Assembly (NCBI GenBank): GCA_001942185.1
Contig: MKJV01000094.1
Location: 1 to 64,000, forward strand
Source of the DNA: Pseudonocardia sp. CNS-004
GTDB lineage: Bacteria > Actinomycetota > Actinomycetes > Mycobacteriales > Pseudonocardiaceae
Direction: 5' to 3'
DNA length: 64,000 nt
The position numbers were made by a program, and so were the translations under genes. This document shows, piece after piece, positions 9,776 to 20,517 of the stretch. Position 1 is the first letter of the stretch; every line of letters starts with the position of its first letter. A model generated the notes under the pieces. The model was not told the origin of the DNA and did not search any database. It saw only the letters and a list, made by a program, of their open reading frames with translations.

Positions 9776-10573
9776 ATGCAGGATAACCGGGTGACGGCCG
9801 AACACACGAGTCGCGCGGTGCAGGTCACGCGCCGTCCGATCACCACGGCCGCCGCCGACGGGGTCCCACTCGAGGGCGTCCACCTCGCAGCCGAGGGCTC
9901 CGGCCGGGGCACCGCACTGGCCGTCACGCACGCGTTCACCCACCACGTACGGCACCCGATCACCCGCGGGGTCCTCGCCGCGCTCGCCGCCGAAGCGCCT
10001 GTCGTGGCCCTCGACATGCGCGGGCACGGCCGCTCGGGCGGGCGCAACACCGTGGCGACCGGGAGGCCCTCGACGTCGACGCCGCGGTGGCCGTGGCGCG
10101 CGGCCTCGGCTACGAACACGTGGTCACGATCGGGTTCTCCCTCGGCGCCGCGGTGACCTTGCGCCAAGCGGCGATCGGGGACAACCGCCCGGACGCCGCG
10201 GTGGCCGTGAGCTCACCCGCACGGTGGTACTCGCGGGAGACCGCACCCATGCGCCGGGTGCACTGGCTGCTCGAGCAGCCGCACGGCAGGCTCGTCGCAC
10301 GGATGATCGGCGTACGCCTCGACGGCGCGTGGGCGGTCGTGCCGGCCTCCCCGGTCGAGGTCGTGGCGGGCATCGACGTACCGCTGCTGATCGTCGGTTT
10401 CGCAGGCGACCCCTACTTCACCCCGTCCCACGCAAGGGCGCTCGTCGCGGCGGCGGGTGGCCGCGCGCAGCTGTGGGAGGAGCCCGGAGACGGGCACGGC
10501 GAGAGCGGCGCCCATCCCGCACTCGCCCGCCGGATCGCCCGCTGGGCAGTCGCCACCGCGAGCGGGCCGGTGC
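9776..10573 (+). CDS. Alpha/beta hydrolase
   Basis: This is a predicted soluble serine hydrolase of unknown substrate. Visible features are ALDMRGHGRSGG, the nucleophile elbow GFSLGAA, and late acid/His regions VPLLIVGFAGDPYFTP and GDGHGESG. The frame breaks near 10060 (GGGGAG read as GGGAG). No stop is found at the expected end: the frame stays open through the dispersed repeat that begins at 10574 and into the next gene, so the 3' boundary given is approximate and another missing base is likely. The start (ATG 9776 or GTG 9791) is uncertain. It is divergent from glnR. Confidence 0.7.
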
Positions 10574-10686
10574 GTCCTGCGGAGGAGGCGCGCAGGGAGC
10601 GAGGAACGAGCGACCGAGCACCGGAGGAGCAGGACGGCACCTTGAAGGCCCGCGAGCCCGCCGGAGCGAAGCGAAGGCCATCAGAC
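10574..10686 (+). repeat. Dispersed intergenic repeat, copy A
   Basis: About 113 bp match copy B at 21655-21767. The first 62 bp differ at one position. The rest is roughly 65-70% alike, with a shared GAAGGCCCGCGA block. The conserved core begins GTCCTGC and ends GCAGGAC, a 7-bp inverted terminal repeat, and contains GAGCGAGGAACGAGCGACC. Confidence 0.8.
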
Positions 10687-10776
10687 GCTGCCCCCGGTGA
10701 TGGCCCCGGAGAGGCTCGCTCTACCGTCGAGGGCCTCAACCCCGGCGCAGTGCCGGGTCGCAGGTTCGGAGGTCGG

Positions 10777-11568
10777 ATGAGGCGCCTGGTCATCGCGCTG
10801 CTCGTCCTGGTCGGGCTGTTCGTCGCGGTGGACTACGGAGCCGCCGCGCTCGCGGAGTCGGCGGTGTCCCGCCAGATGCGCGAGCAGATCGGGCTCGTCG
10901 ACGACCCGTCCGTGCGCATCAACGGGTTCCCGTTCCTCGTTCAGGCGATCTCCGGCGAATACTCCAGCGTGGACGTCGACGCCACCCGGATCCGGGTGGG
11001 CGAGCTGCAGGAGCTCACCGTCCGGGCCCAGCTTCGCGAGGTCGACGCCCCGCTGCCGATGTTGCTCGGCTCCGGCCCGAAGTCGCTCACCGTGCGGGAG
11101 GTCGAGGGCACGGTCCGGATCCCGGCCTCCGACGTCGAGCGCCTCGTCCCGGGCATCGAGAAGCTGCGTATCGAGAACGTCGACGACTACGCCGTCGAGC
11201 AGGCCGTCGACGACGGCGCCGACAAGTCGCTGCGCACGATCGACCCGGAGAACGCGGTGCGGCTCGTCGGCACCGCCACCCTGCTCGGCGAGGAGTCCGA
11301 GGTGGCGGTGATCGCCATGCTCCAGCTGGTGGACGGCCAGGCGCAGATCGTGCCGGTCGACGTCCGGCTCGGCGGCAACGACGCGGACCCCCTCCCCGCC
11401 GCGGTGCAGCAGACGCTGCAGCAGCGCTTCACGCTGCGCATCGACCCCGGCTCGCTGCCGCTGGCGGCCACCCCCACCAAGCTCCGCGCGGCGGCAGGCG
11501 CGATCGAGATCAGCGGTTACGCCGACGAGCTCACCCTCGGCGACAGCGCGGTGTCCGCCACCGGCTGA
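10777..11568 (+). CDS. DUF2993 (LmeA-like) envelope protein
   Basis: DUF2993 proteins of actinobacteria are envelope lipid-binding proteins; mycobacterial LmeA, which affects lipomannan length, is the best-known member. The 263-aa product has one N-terminal membrane segment or signal anchor (LVIALLVLVGLFVAVDYG). Family landmarks are the INGFPFLVQ segment and an acidic beta-rich domain. The ATG at 10777 has GGAGG at 10768-10772. The frame is open upstream into the hydrolase, but the ribosome-binding site and the anchor-like N-terminus argue for a separate gene. Confidence 0.82.
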   Translation: MRRLVIALLVLVGLFVAVDYGAAALAESAVSRQMREQIGLVDDPSVRINGFPFLVQAISGEYSSVDVDATRIRVGELQELTVRAQLREVDAPLPMLLGSGPKSLTVREVEGTVRIPASDVERLVPGIEKLRIENVDDYAVEQAVDDGADKSLRTIDPENAVRLVGTATLLGEESEVAVIAMLQLVDGQAQIVPVDVRLGGNDADPLPAAVQQTLQQRFTLRIDPGSLPLAATPTKLRAAAGAIEISGYADELTLGDSAVSATG

Positions 11569-11624
11569 GCCGCCGGAGCGTGACCTGGTCCTCATCGGCA
11601 CTGCCGAGCAGGCCCGTCCTCGGC

Positions 11625-11637
11625 TACTCTCACCAGT
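11625..11637 (+). promoter_or_regulatory. Promoter -10 of the sulfurtransferase operon leader
   Basis: TACTCT at 11625-11630 ends 7 nt before the GTG of the leader peptide. This is the same hexamer and nearly the same spacing as at phoU1, so the leader ORF would be the first codons of a leaderless mRNA. Confidence 0.6.
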
Positions 11638-11712
11638 GTGTTCTGGCCGCTGACCCGTCGCCGCGCAGTCGACCTGTGCCGCGTCGGCAGCTGCCTGTGT
11701 CGCGCCTCCTGA
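11638..11712 (+). CDS. Cysteine-rich leader peptide (attenuator sensor)
   Basis: This 24-codon ORF starts at a predicted leaderless GTG. It encodes basic residues followed by DLCRVGSCLCRAS and a stop, three Cys codons in the last eleven. Its stop overlaps the left arm of a hairpin whose right arm holds the next ribosome-binding site. Cysteine-responsive leaderless leader ORFs upstream of sulfur genes are known in mycobacteria. A ribosome waiting for Cys-tRNA at these codons would cover the left arm and free the downstream start. The sequence features are seen directly; the mechanism is inference by analogy. Confidence 0.7.
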   Translation: MFWPLTRRRAVDLCRVGSCLCRAS

Positions 11713-11742
11713 GCGTTCGCGTTTCCCCGCCCTTCTCAGGAG
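11706..11742 (+). promoter_or_regulatory. Hairpin sequestering the downstream ribosome-binding site
   Basis: CTCCTGAG (11706-11713) and CTCAGGAG (11735-11742) form a perfect 8-bp stem with a 21-nt loop. The left arm overlaps the leader stop codon. The right arm contains CAGGAG, the ribosome-binding site for the ATG at 11750. Confidence 0.68.
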
Positions 11743-11749
11743 CATCTCC

Positions 11750-11848
11750 ATGTCCGCACCACAGCACCCGTCTGCCGTGCCTCGCGCCGGCAGTGCACCC
11801 GTGCCCGCAATCCACCGCATCACTGACATCCAGGGAGCCAATGCATGA
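11750..11848 (+). CDS. Short ORF translationally coupled to the sulfurtransferase
   Basis: The 32-codon ORF (MSAPQHPSAVPRAG...) starts 7 nt after CAGGAG. Its TGA overlaps the sulfurtransferase ATG (ATGA at 11845-11848). I recognise no domain. It probably transmits attenuator control by translational coupling, or acts as an N-terminal leader cistron. Confidence 0.5.
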   Translation: MSAPQHPSAVPRAGSAPVPAIHRITDIQGANA

Positions 11849-12695
11849 GCCGCCAGGACGTCCTGGTCACCGCCGACTGGGCCGAGAAGAACCTCGGTAG
11901 CGACGGGATCGTGTTCCTCGAGGTCGACGAGGACACCGCCGCGTACGACGGCGGTCACCTCCCCGGGCCGTCAAGGTCAACTGGACCACCGAGCTGCAGG
12001 ACCCGGTCCGCCGCGACATCGTCGACAAGGACCAGTTCGCGAAGCTGCTGTCGGACAAGGGCGTGAAGGGCGACGACACGGTCGTGCTCTACGGCGGCAA
12101 CAACAACTGGTTCGCCGCCTACGCCTACTGGCAGTTCAAGCTGTACGGGCACGCCGACGTCAAGCTGCTCGACGGTGGCCGCAAGAAGTGGGAGCTCGAC
12201 GGCCGCACCCTCACCACGGACGTGCCGGAGCGCGCCGCCACCACCTACACTGCGAAGGACCCGGACGTCTCGATCCGCGCCTTCCGCGACGAGGTCGTCG
12301 ACGCGATCGGCAACAAGAACCTCGTCGACGTCCGCTCGCCCGACGAGTTCTCCGGCAAGATCCTCGCGCCCGCCCACCTGCCGCAGGAGCAGTCGCAGCG
12401 GCCCGGCCACGTGCCTTCGGCGATCAACATCCCGTGGAGCAAGGCGGCCAACGAGGACGGCACGTTCAAGTCCGACGAGGACCTCGCCAAGCTCTACGCC
12501 GAAGAGGGCTACGACGCCGACAAGGCCACCATCGCCTACTGCCGCATCGGTGAGCGCAGCTCCCACACCTGGGTGGTGCTGCACGAACTGCTCGGGTACG
12601 GCGACGTGAAGAACTACGACGGCAGCTGGACCGAGTACGGCTCGCTGATCGGTGTGCCGATCGAGCTGGGCGCGCCCGCGAAGCAGGGCTCCTGA
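11845..12695 (+). CDS. sseA: Thiosulfate sulfurtransferase (rhodanese), SseA/CysA2-like
   Basis: The enzyme moves sulfane sulfur from thiosulfate or mercaptopyruvate to an acceptor. It has two rhodanese domains in about 283 aa. The C-terminal active loop CRIGERSSHTWVVL carries the catalytic Cys and matches mycobacterial CysA2/CysA3. Other family landmarks are VLVTADWAEKNL and the long YGGNNNWFAAYAYWQFKLYG. The frame breaks near 11968 (GGGGCC read as GGGCC). It overlaps the DUF1416 gene by one base. Expression is probably set by the cysteine attenuator. Confidence 0.9.
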
Positions 12696-12994
12696 TGTGC
12701 GGCGCCCCTGACCAGGCGGTCGCGCTGCCGCCCGGCACGGACCTGACGAAGGAGACCGTCCTCACCGGCCGCGTCATCGCTGGTGGGGAGCCGGTCAGCG
12801 GCGCGTTCGTGCGGCTGCTGGACGGCACCGGCGAGTTCACGGCCGAGGTGGTGGCGAGCCCCGCCGGCCAGTTCCGGTTCTTCGCCGCACCGGGCACGTG
12901 GACGGTCCGTGCACTGTCTCGCGCCGGCAACGGCCAGGCCGAGCTGACGGCCGCGGGCCCGGGCATCCACCGGGCGGAGATCGCGGTCGCCTGA
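12695..12994 (+). CDS. DUF1416 protein (SseC-like)
   Basis: The 99-aa protein is beta-rich (GRVIAGGEPVSGAFVRLLD...), like a prealbumin/carboxypeptidase-regulatory fold. It is the constant partner of actinobacterial sulfurtransferases (sseC in M. tuberculosis). Its biochemical role is not settled; linkage and overlapping translation (TGATG) imply a sulfur-transfer accessory. It starts MCGAPDQ and keeps the Cys at position 2. A terminator follows at once. Confidence 0.85.
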   Translation: MCGAPDQAVALPPGTDLTKETVLTGRVIAGGEPVSGAFVRLLDGTGEFTAEVVASPAGQFRFFAAPGTWTVRALSRAGNGQAELTAAGPGIHRAEIAVA

Positions 12995-12998
12995 GCCG

Positions 12999-13045
12999 AC
13001 GAACGGCACTCTCGTCCAGTAGGCGTGGACGAGAGTGCCGTTCGT
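12999..13045. terminator. 20-bp perfect hairpin after the sulfurtransferase operon
   Basis: The arms 12999-13018 and 13026-13045 are perfect complements (ACGAACGGCACTCTCGTCCA and its reverse complement) with a 7-nt loop. It begins 5 nt after the DUF1416 stop. Confidence 0.82.
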
Positions 13046-13084
13046 GCATCGGCTGAGACGTCGGGACCCACTAGGCTGCGCCCG

Positions 13085-13207
13085 GTGCAGTGGTTGTTCA
13101 CCGGTTTGCTCATCGCCTCCTGCGGAGGCATCGTCGCCTTCACCGCCTACCTGCTCCGCAGGCTCTTCACCACGGCGCCGGGCTCGCCCGAGGAGTCGCA
13201 GTCATGA
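13085..13207 (+). CDS. Small single-pass membrane protein
   Basis: The 40-aa product VQWLFTGLLIASCGG...AYLLRRLF is one hydrophobic helix followed by a basic and then acidic tail. The GTG at 13085 is chosen because a TAGGCT -10 (13072-13077) lies 7 nt upstream; a longer frame would start inside the terminator. Its stop overlaps the next ATG (ATGA), so the two are coupled. I do not recognise a family. Confidence 0.6.
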   Translation: MQWLFTGLLIASCGGIVAFTAYLLRRLFTTAPGSPEESQS

Positions 13208-13824
13208 CCGGGGACGAGCTGCCGGGAACCGTCACCGGCCCGGCCAACGCCGCCCCCGATTCCCCCCAGCGCAACCGTCCGCGGTTCGACGACCTGCCGA
13301 TCCCCGACGACACCGCGAACCTGCGTGAGGGCCCCGACCTGCACGAGCTGTGCATCGGGCTGCTGCCGCTCGTCGGTGTGTGGCGCGGCACCGGGGAGGT
13401 CGTGTACCCGACGATCGACGGGCCGTACAGCTACGGGCAGCAGATCGTCTTCTCCCACGACGGCCGCCCGTTCCTGTCCTACGAGGCCAGGGCGTGGCTC
13501 CTGGGCCCCGACGGCGAGGTGCTGCGGCCAGCCGCGCGCGAGACCGGCTTCTGGCGGCCGCAGCCCGACGGCGAGCTCGAGGTCCTGATCACGCACGCCA
13601 CCGGGATCGCCGAGATCTTCTACGGCCGCGCGCGCAACCTCACCTCGTGGGAGATCGAGACCGACGCGGTGGTGCGGACGGCCTCCGCGAAGGAGGTCGT
13701 CGGCTCGCACCGCCTCTACGGCCTCGTGGAGGGCGGCGACCTCGCCTACGTGGACGAGCGGGCGATGATGGGCCAACCCCTCCAGCCGCACCTCTCGGCC
13801 CGCCTGAACCGCATCGCGGGCTGA
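13204..13824 (+). CDS. FABP-like/nitrobindin-type heme-binding barrel protein (DUF1794)
   Basis: The 206-aa protein has the nitrobindin-family start of the barrel, LVGVWRGTGEVVYPTI (GxWxGxG), and later barrel strands ending with YVDERAMMGQPLQPHLSARL. Members bind heme b and can react with NO or peroxynitrite. The Mycobacterium homologue lies beside the same sulfurtransferase pair. The heme-ligating His near the C-terminus is probably that in QPHLSARL. It is coupled to the small membrane protein upstream and convergent with the next gene. Confidence 0.82.
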   Translation: MTGDELPGTVTGPANAAPDSPQRNRPRFDDLPIPDDTANLREGPDLHELCIGLLPLVGVWRGTGEVVYPTIDGPYSYGQQIVFSHDGRPFLSYEARAWLLGPDGEVLRPAARETGFWRPQPDGELEVLITHATGIAEIFYGRARNLTSWEIETDAVVRTASAKEVVGSHRLYGLVEGGDLAYVDERAMMGQPLQPHLSARLNRIAG

Positions 13825-13833
13825 CCCCCTGGC

Positions 13834-15162
13834 TCAGGCGGGGGCCAGCAACTCCTCCACCTCGTGCTGGGGCAACCGCGCCAGCCGGGCCAGCTGCTCG
13901 GGACGCAGGCCGGCCGACGAGAGGCGGACGAGCACGTCGCGCAGCGCCGTACGGCCCGTCCGCACCGCGTCGGACAGGCGGTCCAGCTCGTGCAGGCACG
14001 ACTCCAGCTCGACCGCCGCACCGACGGCCCGCTCCGGGTCGTCCAGCAGCACGGCGAGCAGGCGGTCCCGTGCGTCCGGGGCGGGCCCGTCGCCGTCTTG
14101 CGTCCTCGTGCCGGCGTCGGTGCACGGGGCCGGTTCGGGCTGTTCGGCCGGGACGGGCGGGGCCACCACCGCTGCGGCCGCTTCCGGCGCCTCAGCGACC
14201 GCCTGGCCGTCCGGGGCGGGATCGGGCACCTGCCAACCCTCGGGAGCCTTCCCGTTGCCCTCGGAGCCGTGATCAGGGCCGTTCACCGCCTGCGCGGCGG
14301 TGGCGACGGCCCAGACCTCGCCACCCTGTTCCGGCGCGGGCTCGGGCGCGGCGTCGGCAGCCGGTGCGGCGGTCAGCCCATGGCCATCGGGGTCGGTCGT
14401 CGCCGCGGGGTCGACGTCGTCGACGGCGGGTGCGACCGGCTCCGGCTGCACCGGCGTGCTCTCCCCCGCCGCCGGCTCTGCGCCGTCGGGCGGCGGCGGG
14501 TCGGCCGGACGCTGCGTCGCCCCCCGGCTCGCGGCGGCGCGCACCGCGAACGCCTGCGCCACCGCGGCCGCGACCGTGCGCCCCGATCCGGACTGGTGGT
14601 GGCGCTGCGGCGCCTCCTCCTGCGCCGATGGGGCCTCCGCGGACTCACGGGACGGTTCGACGTACCCGGACGCCTCCGCCGGGCGCTGTGCCGCCGCAGC
14701 CGCGACGGGGGCGGCCAGTGGCTGAGGCCGGAGCCGGGGCTCGGGGGCGGACACCGGCGATTCGACGGGCGCAGGCGCCTGCTCGACGCGTGCGGGCTCG
14801 GACGGCATCGGTACGACCGGGCCCGTGAGGCGAGCCGGGTCCGACGGCGCCGCGACCGGAACGCCGTCGGCCGGCGCGCTGACGACCGGAACGCCGACGG
14901 CCGGTGCCTCAGCGACCGGTGCCTCGGCAACCGGTGGGTTGGCGATCGGCGGGTTGACGACCGGTGGATCGGCGACCGGCGAGACCCGGGCCGCGCCGTG
15001 CGAGCCGAACTGCTGCGGTGTGCGCATGTCCGGGGGCACGCGGTTGGCTCTGCTCGCCGGCTTCCGCCTGCGCACGGCGACCACGATGAGGATCAACGCT
15101 CCGACGAGCACCGCACCCGCGCCCAGCACGACCAGCGCGGACGCCGACAGGGGCAACTGCAT
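13834..15162 (-). CDS. Membrane-anchored low-complexity protein, unknown function
   Basis: The 442-aa protein has an N-terminal membrane helix (ALVVLGAGAVLVGALILIVV), a basic patch, then about 300 residues of Pro/Ala/Glu-rich repeats. It ends in a helical domain of about 80 residues (ESCLHELDRLSDAVRTG, LRPEQLARLARLP) that resembles a small helix-turn-helix. The C-terminal domain would face the cytosol if the N-terminus is outside. I cannot assign a family. It lies next to the DivIVA-domain protein on the same strand, so a shared envelope or cell-pole role is possible. Confidence 0.65.
   Translation of the reverse strand: MQLPLSASALVVLGAGAVLVGALILIVVAVRRRKPASRANRVPPDMRTPQQFGSHGAARVSPVADPPVVNPPIANPPVAEAPVAEAPAVGVPVVSAPADGVPVAAPSDPARLTGPVVPMPSEPARVEQAPAPVESPVSAPEPRLRPQPLAAPVAAAAAQRPAEASGYVEPSRESAEAPSAQEEAPQRHHQSGSGRTVAAAVAQAFAVRAAASRGATQRPADPPPPDGAEPAAGESTPVQPEPVAPAVDDVDPAATTDPDGHGLTAAPAADAAPEPAPEQGGEVWAVATAAQAVNGPDHGSEGNGKAPEGWQVPDPAPDGQAVAEAPEAAAAVVAPPVPAEQPEPAPCTDAGTRTQDGDGPAPDARDRLLAVLLDDPERAVGAAVELESCLHELDRLSDAVRTGRTALRDVLVRLSSAGLRPEQLARLARLPQHEVEELLAPA
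14876..14980 (-). repeat. 15-bp tandem repeats inside the low-complexity gene
   Basis: Five clear 15-bp units run from 14906 to 14980 (for example GCCTCAGCGACCGGT and GCCTCGGCAACCGGT), with two more degenerate units before them. They encode PPVAN/EAPVA-type pentapeptides. Confidence 0.75.
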
Positions 15163-15207
15163 GGTTGCGCACCGTACGCCAGATCAGCTCACGGTGCGCG
15201 CTGACGA

Positions 15208-17247
<2,040 letters not shown>

Positions 17248-17435
17248 CCCTGGTCCCCTCCCGAGCGCGAAAGCCCATCCACCCGCCGAGGGTAGGTAGG
17301 TCCAGGCTCCCCATCCTGGTCGTTCACCCTGACGGAGCATACCGGCGACGCCCGATCTTCGGGTATCGGAGCGGCGCAACCCCTGCTTCGCGCACCCCGA
17401 CACACGGGACGTGAGGACCGCCTACCATCGACTTG

Positions 17436-17918
17436 GTGGACACCACGTCGGGATCCGTGGAGAGCGGGCCGGCCGCGCTCCGCCGCACGTTGCACCAACG
17501 CGGCCTGCGGATGACGCCACAGCGTCAGCTCGTGCTCGACGCCGTTCGCGATCTCGGGCACGCCACCCCAGAACAGATCTGCACGCAGGTGCAGCAGGCG
17601 GCACCGGCCGTCAACATCACCACCGTGTACCGCACGCTCGACCTGATGGAGCGGATCGGGCTGGTCCGCCACACGCATCTGGGGCACGGCGCGCCGACGT
17701 ACTCGGAGCAGGAGCATCAGCACGTCCATCTGGTCTGCCACACGTGCGGCACCGTTACCGAGTCGCCGACGGATCTGATGGACGGTCTCGCGGAGCGGCT
17801 GCTGGCCGAGTCCGACTTCGCGCTGGACCCGTCCCACGTCGCGCTCTCCGGGCAGTGCCGCGACTGCCGGGATGCCGGGAGATCCAACGCGGAGACCAGC
17901 GAGGAGAGCACACGGTGA
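17436..17918 (+). CDS. Fur-family transcriptional regulator
   Basis: The 160-aa metalloregulator has a winged helix (LRMTPQRQLVLDAV, ITTVYRTLDLMERIGLV), the metal-site segment EQEHQHVHLVC, and two CxxC pairs (CHTC and CRDC) for structural zinc. Whether it senses Zn (Zur), Fe or peroxide cannot be told from sequence. The GTG at 17436 follows a TACCAT -10 (17423-17428) by 7 nt. Its stop overlaps the ygfZ start (GTGA), coupling it to an iron-sulfur cluster maintenance gene. That suggests an iron or oxidative-stress link. Confidence 0.85.
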   Translation: MDTTSGSVESGPAALRRTLHQRGLRMTPQRQLVLDAVRDLGHATPEQICTQVQQAAPAVNITTVYRTLDLMERIGLVRHTHLGHGAPTYSEQEHQHVHLVCHTCGTVTESPTDLMDGLAERLLAESDFALDPSHVALSGQCRDCRDAGRSNAETSEESTR

Positions 17919-18988
17919 CTGAGCTGCCCGGGGTGGCCGACGACGAAGGCGTGCCCGCACACCGCGGCGATCCGCTCGCGGAGCAGCGGGCGATGAGCCG
18001 GGGCTCGGCGGTGGTCGACCGCGGCCATCGGGGCGTCATCGCGGTCACCGGCCCCGAACGGTTGCACTGGCTGCACCAGCTGCTCACCCAGCACGTCATC
18101 GAGCTGCCTGCCGATTCAGGCACCGAGGCACTGGTGCTGGACATCAACGGCCGGGTGCTGCACCACATGGTGGTCGCGCACACCGCCGACACGGTCTTCC
18201 TCGACACCGAGGCGGGCGAGGTGCCCGAGTTGCTCGACTACCTGAAGAAGATGGTCTTCTGGGCGAAGGTCGAGCCCCGCGACGCCACGGCCGAGCTCGC
18301 CGTGCTGAGCGTCGTCGGCCCGGACGTCCCCACCGTCCTCGCCGCGGCGGGCGTCGAGGTCCCGCAGCGCCCGCACGGGGTGCTCGCCCTGCCCGACGGC
18401 GGTTTCGTCCGCCGGATGGCGTGGCCCGGCTCCGATGCGGCCGACGTCGTGGTGCCCCGCGACGCGCATGCCGCGTGGTGGGAGCCGCTCACCGCCGCCG
18501 GTGCCCGCCCGGCGGGCACCCTCGCGTTCGAGGCGCTGCGCGTCGAATCGCTGCACCCGCGCCTGCACCTCGACACCGACGACCGCACGATCCCCCACGA
18601 GGTGGGGTGGATCGGCTCGGCCGTGCACCTGACGAAGGGCTGCTACCGGGGCCAGGAGACCGTGGCCCGGGTGGCGAACCTCGGGCGCCCGCCGCGGCGC
18701 CTCGTGCTGCTGCACCTCGACGCGGGCGACGAGACGCTGCCGGTGCCGGGCGACCCGGTGCTGCGCGACGGGCGGGCCGTCGGCCGCGTCGGCACCGTCA
18801 CGCTGCACCACGAGCTGGGCCCGGTGGCGTTGGCGCTGGTCAAGCGCAACGTTCCGGTGGACGCCGAGCTCACGGCGGGCGAGGACGACCGCGTGACACC
18901 GGCGGCGATCGACCCGAGCTCGTTCGTCCCGGATGGCGAGACCCCTCCTCCCGGCCGCGCCGCCCAGCTGCGTGGGGGCCTGCGCTGA
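17915..18988 (+). CDS. ygfZ: YgfZ/GcvT-like folate-binding protein
   Basis: YgfZ uses tetrahydrofolate to help repair or assemble iron-sulfur enzymes such as MiaB. The 357-aa protein carries the diagnostic motif KGCYRGQETVAR (K-G-C-Y-x-G-Q-E) near residue 245, and a GcvT-like N-terminus (SAVVDRGHRGVIAVTGPERL). The GTG at 17915 overlaps the Fur-family stop. No frame break. Confidence 0.9.
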   Translation: MTELPGVADDEGVPAHRGDPLAEQRAMSRGSAVVDRGHRGVIAVTGPERLHWLHQLLTQHVIELPADSGTEALVLDINGRVLHHMVVAHTADTVFLDTEAGEVPELLDYLKKMVFWAKVEPRDATAELAVLSVVGPDVPTVLAAAGVEVPQRPHGVLALPDGGFVRRMAWPGSDAADVVVPRDAHAAWWEPLTAAGARPAGTLAFEALRVESLHPRLHLDTDDRTIPHEVGWIGSAVHLTKGCYRGQETVARVANLGRPPRRLVLLHLDAGDETLPVPGDPVLRDGRAVGRVGTVTLHHELGPVALALVKRNVPVDAELTAGEDDRVTPAAIDPSSFVPDGETPPPGRAAQLRGGLR

Positions 18989-19090
18989 CTCGGCTCCACA
19001 GCGTTCGAGCCCTCGGCGTTCGACCCCGCAGCGTTCTCAGCATGTAGGACATCGGTCCCGCATTTCGGTACGCCGACCTATCGTCGGGCA

Positions 19091-20280
19091 ATGGGATCAG
19101 GTCCTGGCTATCGATGGGTCGTGCTGCTCGTCGGCACCGCCGCGCAGGCCGCCACCGCCTACTTCCTCGGGCTCGCCGCCGTCACACCCGTGCTGCGCGA
19201 GCACTTCGGGCTGGGTCTCGCCGGCGTCGGCGTGCTCATCGGGCTCGCCTCGGCGGGCCTGATCCCGACGCTCATGGCGTGGGGCAGCGCGGCCGACCGG
19301 TTCGGCGAGCGGTGGGTGATGCGTCCGGGCTGCTCGGGGCGGCGGTCGCGCTGGGCGTGCTCGCGCTCCTCGACCACCCGGTGGCCGCGGGCGTCATGCT
19401 CGTCGTGGCCGGGGCCTGCGGCGCGAGCGTCAACGCCGCGAGCGGGCGTGCGGTGCTCACCTGGTTCCCGGTGACGGGCCGCGGTACGGCGATGGCGATC
19501 CGGCAGACGGCGGTGCCCGTGGGCGCCGCGGTGGCAGCCGTCGCCCTGCCCCCGATCGCGCACGCCGGTGGGGTGCCCGCGGTGTTCGCGGCGCTGGCGC
19601 TCACCTGCCTGGCAGCGGCCGCGGCGGTCGCCGTGTTCATCCGGGAGCCACCGGGTGCTCCTGCCCGGTCGGCGCGGCCGGCCGCGCGTGCCCGTGAGGT
19701 GCTCGCCGACCGGAGGTTGCAGCAGCTCAGCCTGGCGGGGCTGCTGCTCGTGGTGCCGCAGTTCCTCGGCTCGGTGTTCCTGGTGGAGGTGCTGCACAGC
19801 GGGGCGGGGCTCTCGCTCGCGGTCGCGGGGGCGCTGCTGGGGCTCACCCAGGTGCTGGGCGCGATCGGCAGGCTCGCCAACGGCGCGTGGTCGGACCGCG
19901 CGCGGAGCAGGCTCGGCCCGTTGCGGATCGTCGCCGTCGCCGTGGCGGTGGGGTTCGCGCTGGCGGCCGCCCTGCGACCGGGTCCGGCCGTGCTGCTCGC
20001 CGCCGTGCTCGTACCGGCCGCGGCGCTCGCGATCAGCTGGAACGGTCTGGTGTTCACGGCGGCGGGCGAGCTGGCGCCTGCCGGGCGCGCCGCCACGGCG
20101 ATGGCCATGTCGAACACCGCCAACTACGTGTCCGCCGCCGTCACCCCGGCCGTCGGCGGGCTGGTGGCCGATCTCGCGGGCTGGTCGGCGATGCTCGTGA
20201 TGGGCGCGGTCGCGGCGGTCGGTGCCGTGCTCGCGCTGCGCCACCTGAAGGACCCCAGCTCGGAGCCACTGCGCGGATGA
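19091..20280 (+). CDS. MFS transporter
   Basis: The roughly 396-aa major facilitator has 12 predicted helices. The MFS loop 2-3 motif is present as WGSAADRFGERWV. The frame breaks at 19323 just after it (one G missing), and the second part runs uninterrupted to LKDPSSEPLRG. A TATCGT -10 (19079-19084) lies 6 nt before the ATG. Three GCGTTC units upstream (18999-19036) may be an operator. The substrate is unknown; the best guess is an efflux or organic-acid carrier. Confidence 0.8.
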
Positions 20281-20517
20281 GGCCGCCGGCGCCACCCGAT
20301 CGGTGGTGGAACGTCGGACGAAAGCGCGCGACGCTCGGGCCAGGACTCGCCGGGGCCAGCCCAGCGGGTGACTCGACACGCGTGCGTCGTCACATCACCG
20401 GTGCCACGTCGCACTCCTGCCGCTCCGCAAGGTACGGTTAGCACCAGGAGATTATTGAGATGAATGGGGCCGCCGAGACATCCGGCCGCCCCATCCCTGT
20501 TGTAAGGGGGACCAGCC

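Noticed and set aside
10087..11568. Fusion of the alpha/beta hydrolase with the DUF2993 protein
   Set aside because: The frame is open, but it crosses a dispersed repeat, and DUF2993 has its own ribosome-binding site, ATG and N-terminal membrane anchor. A missing base at the hydrolase end is the simpler explanation.
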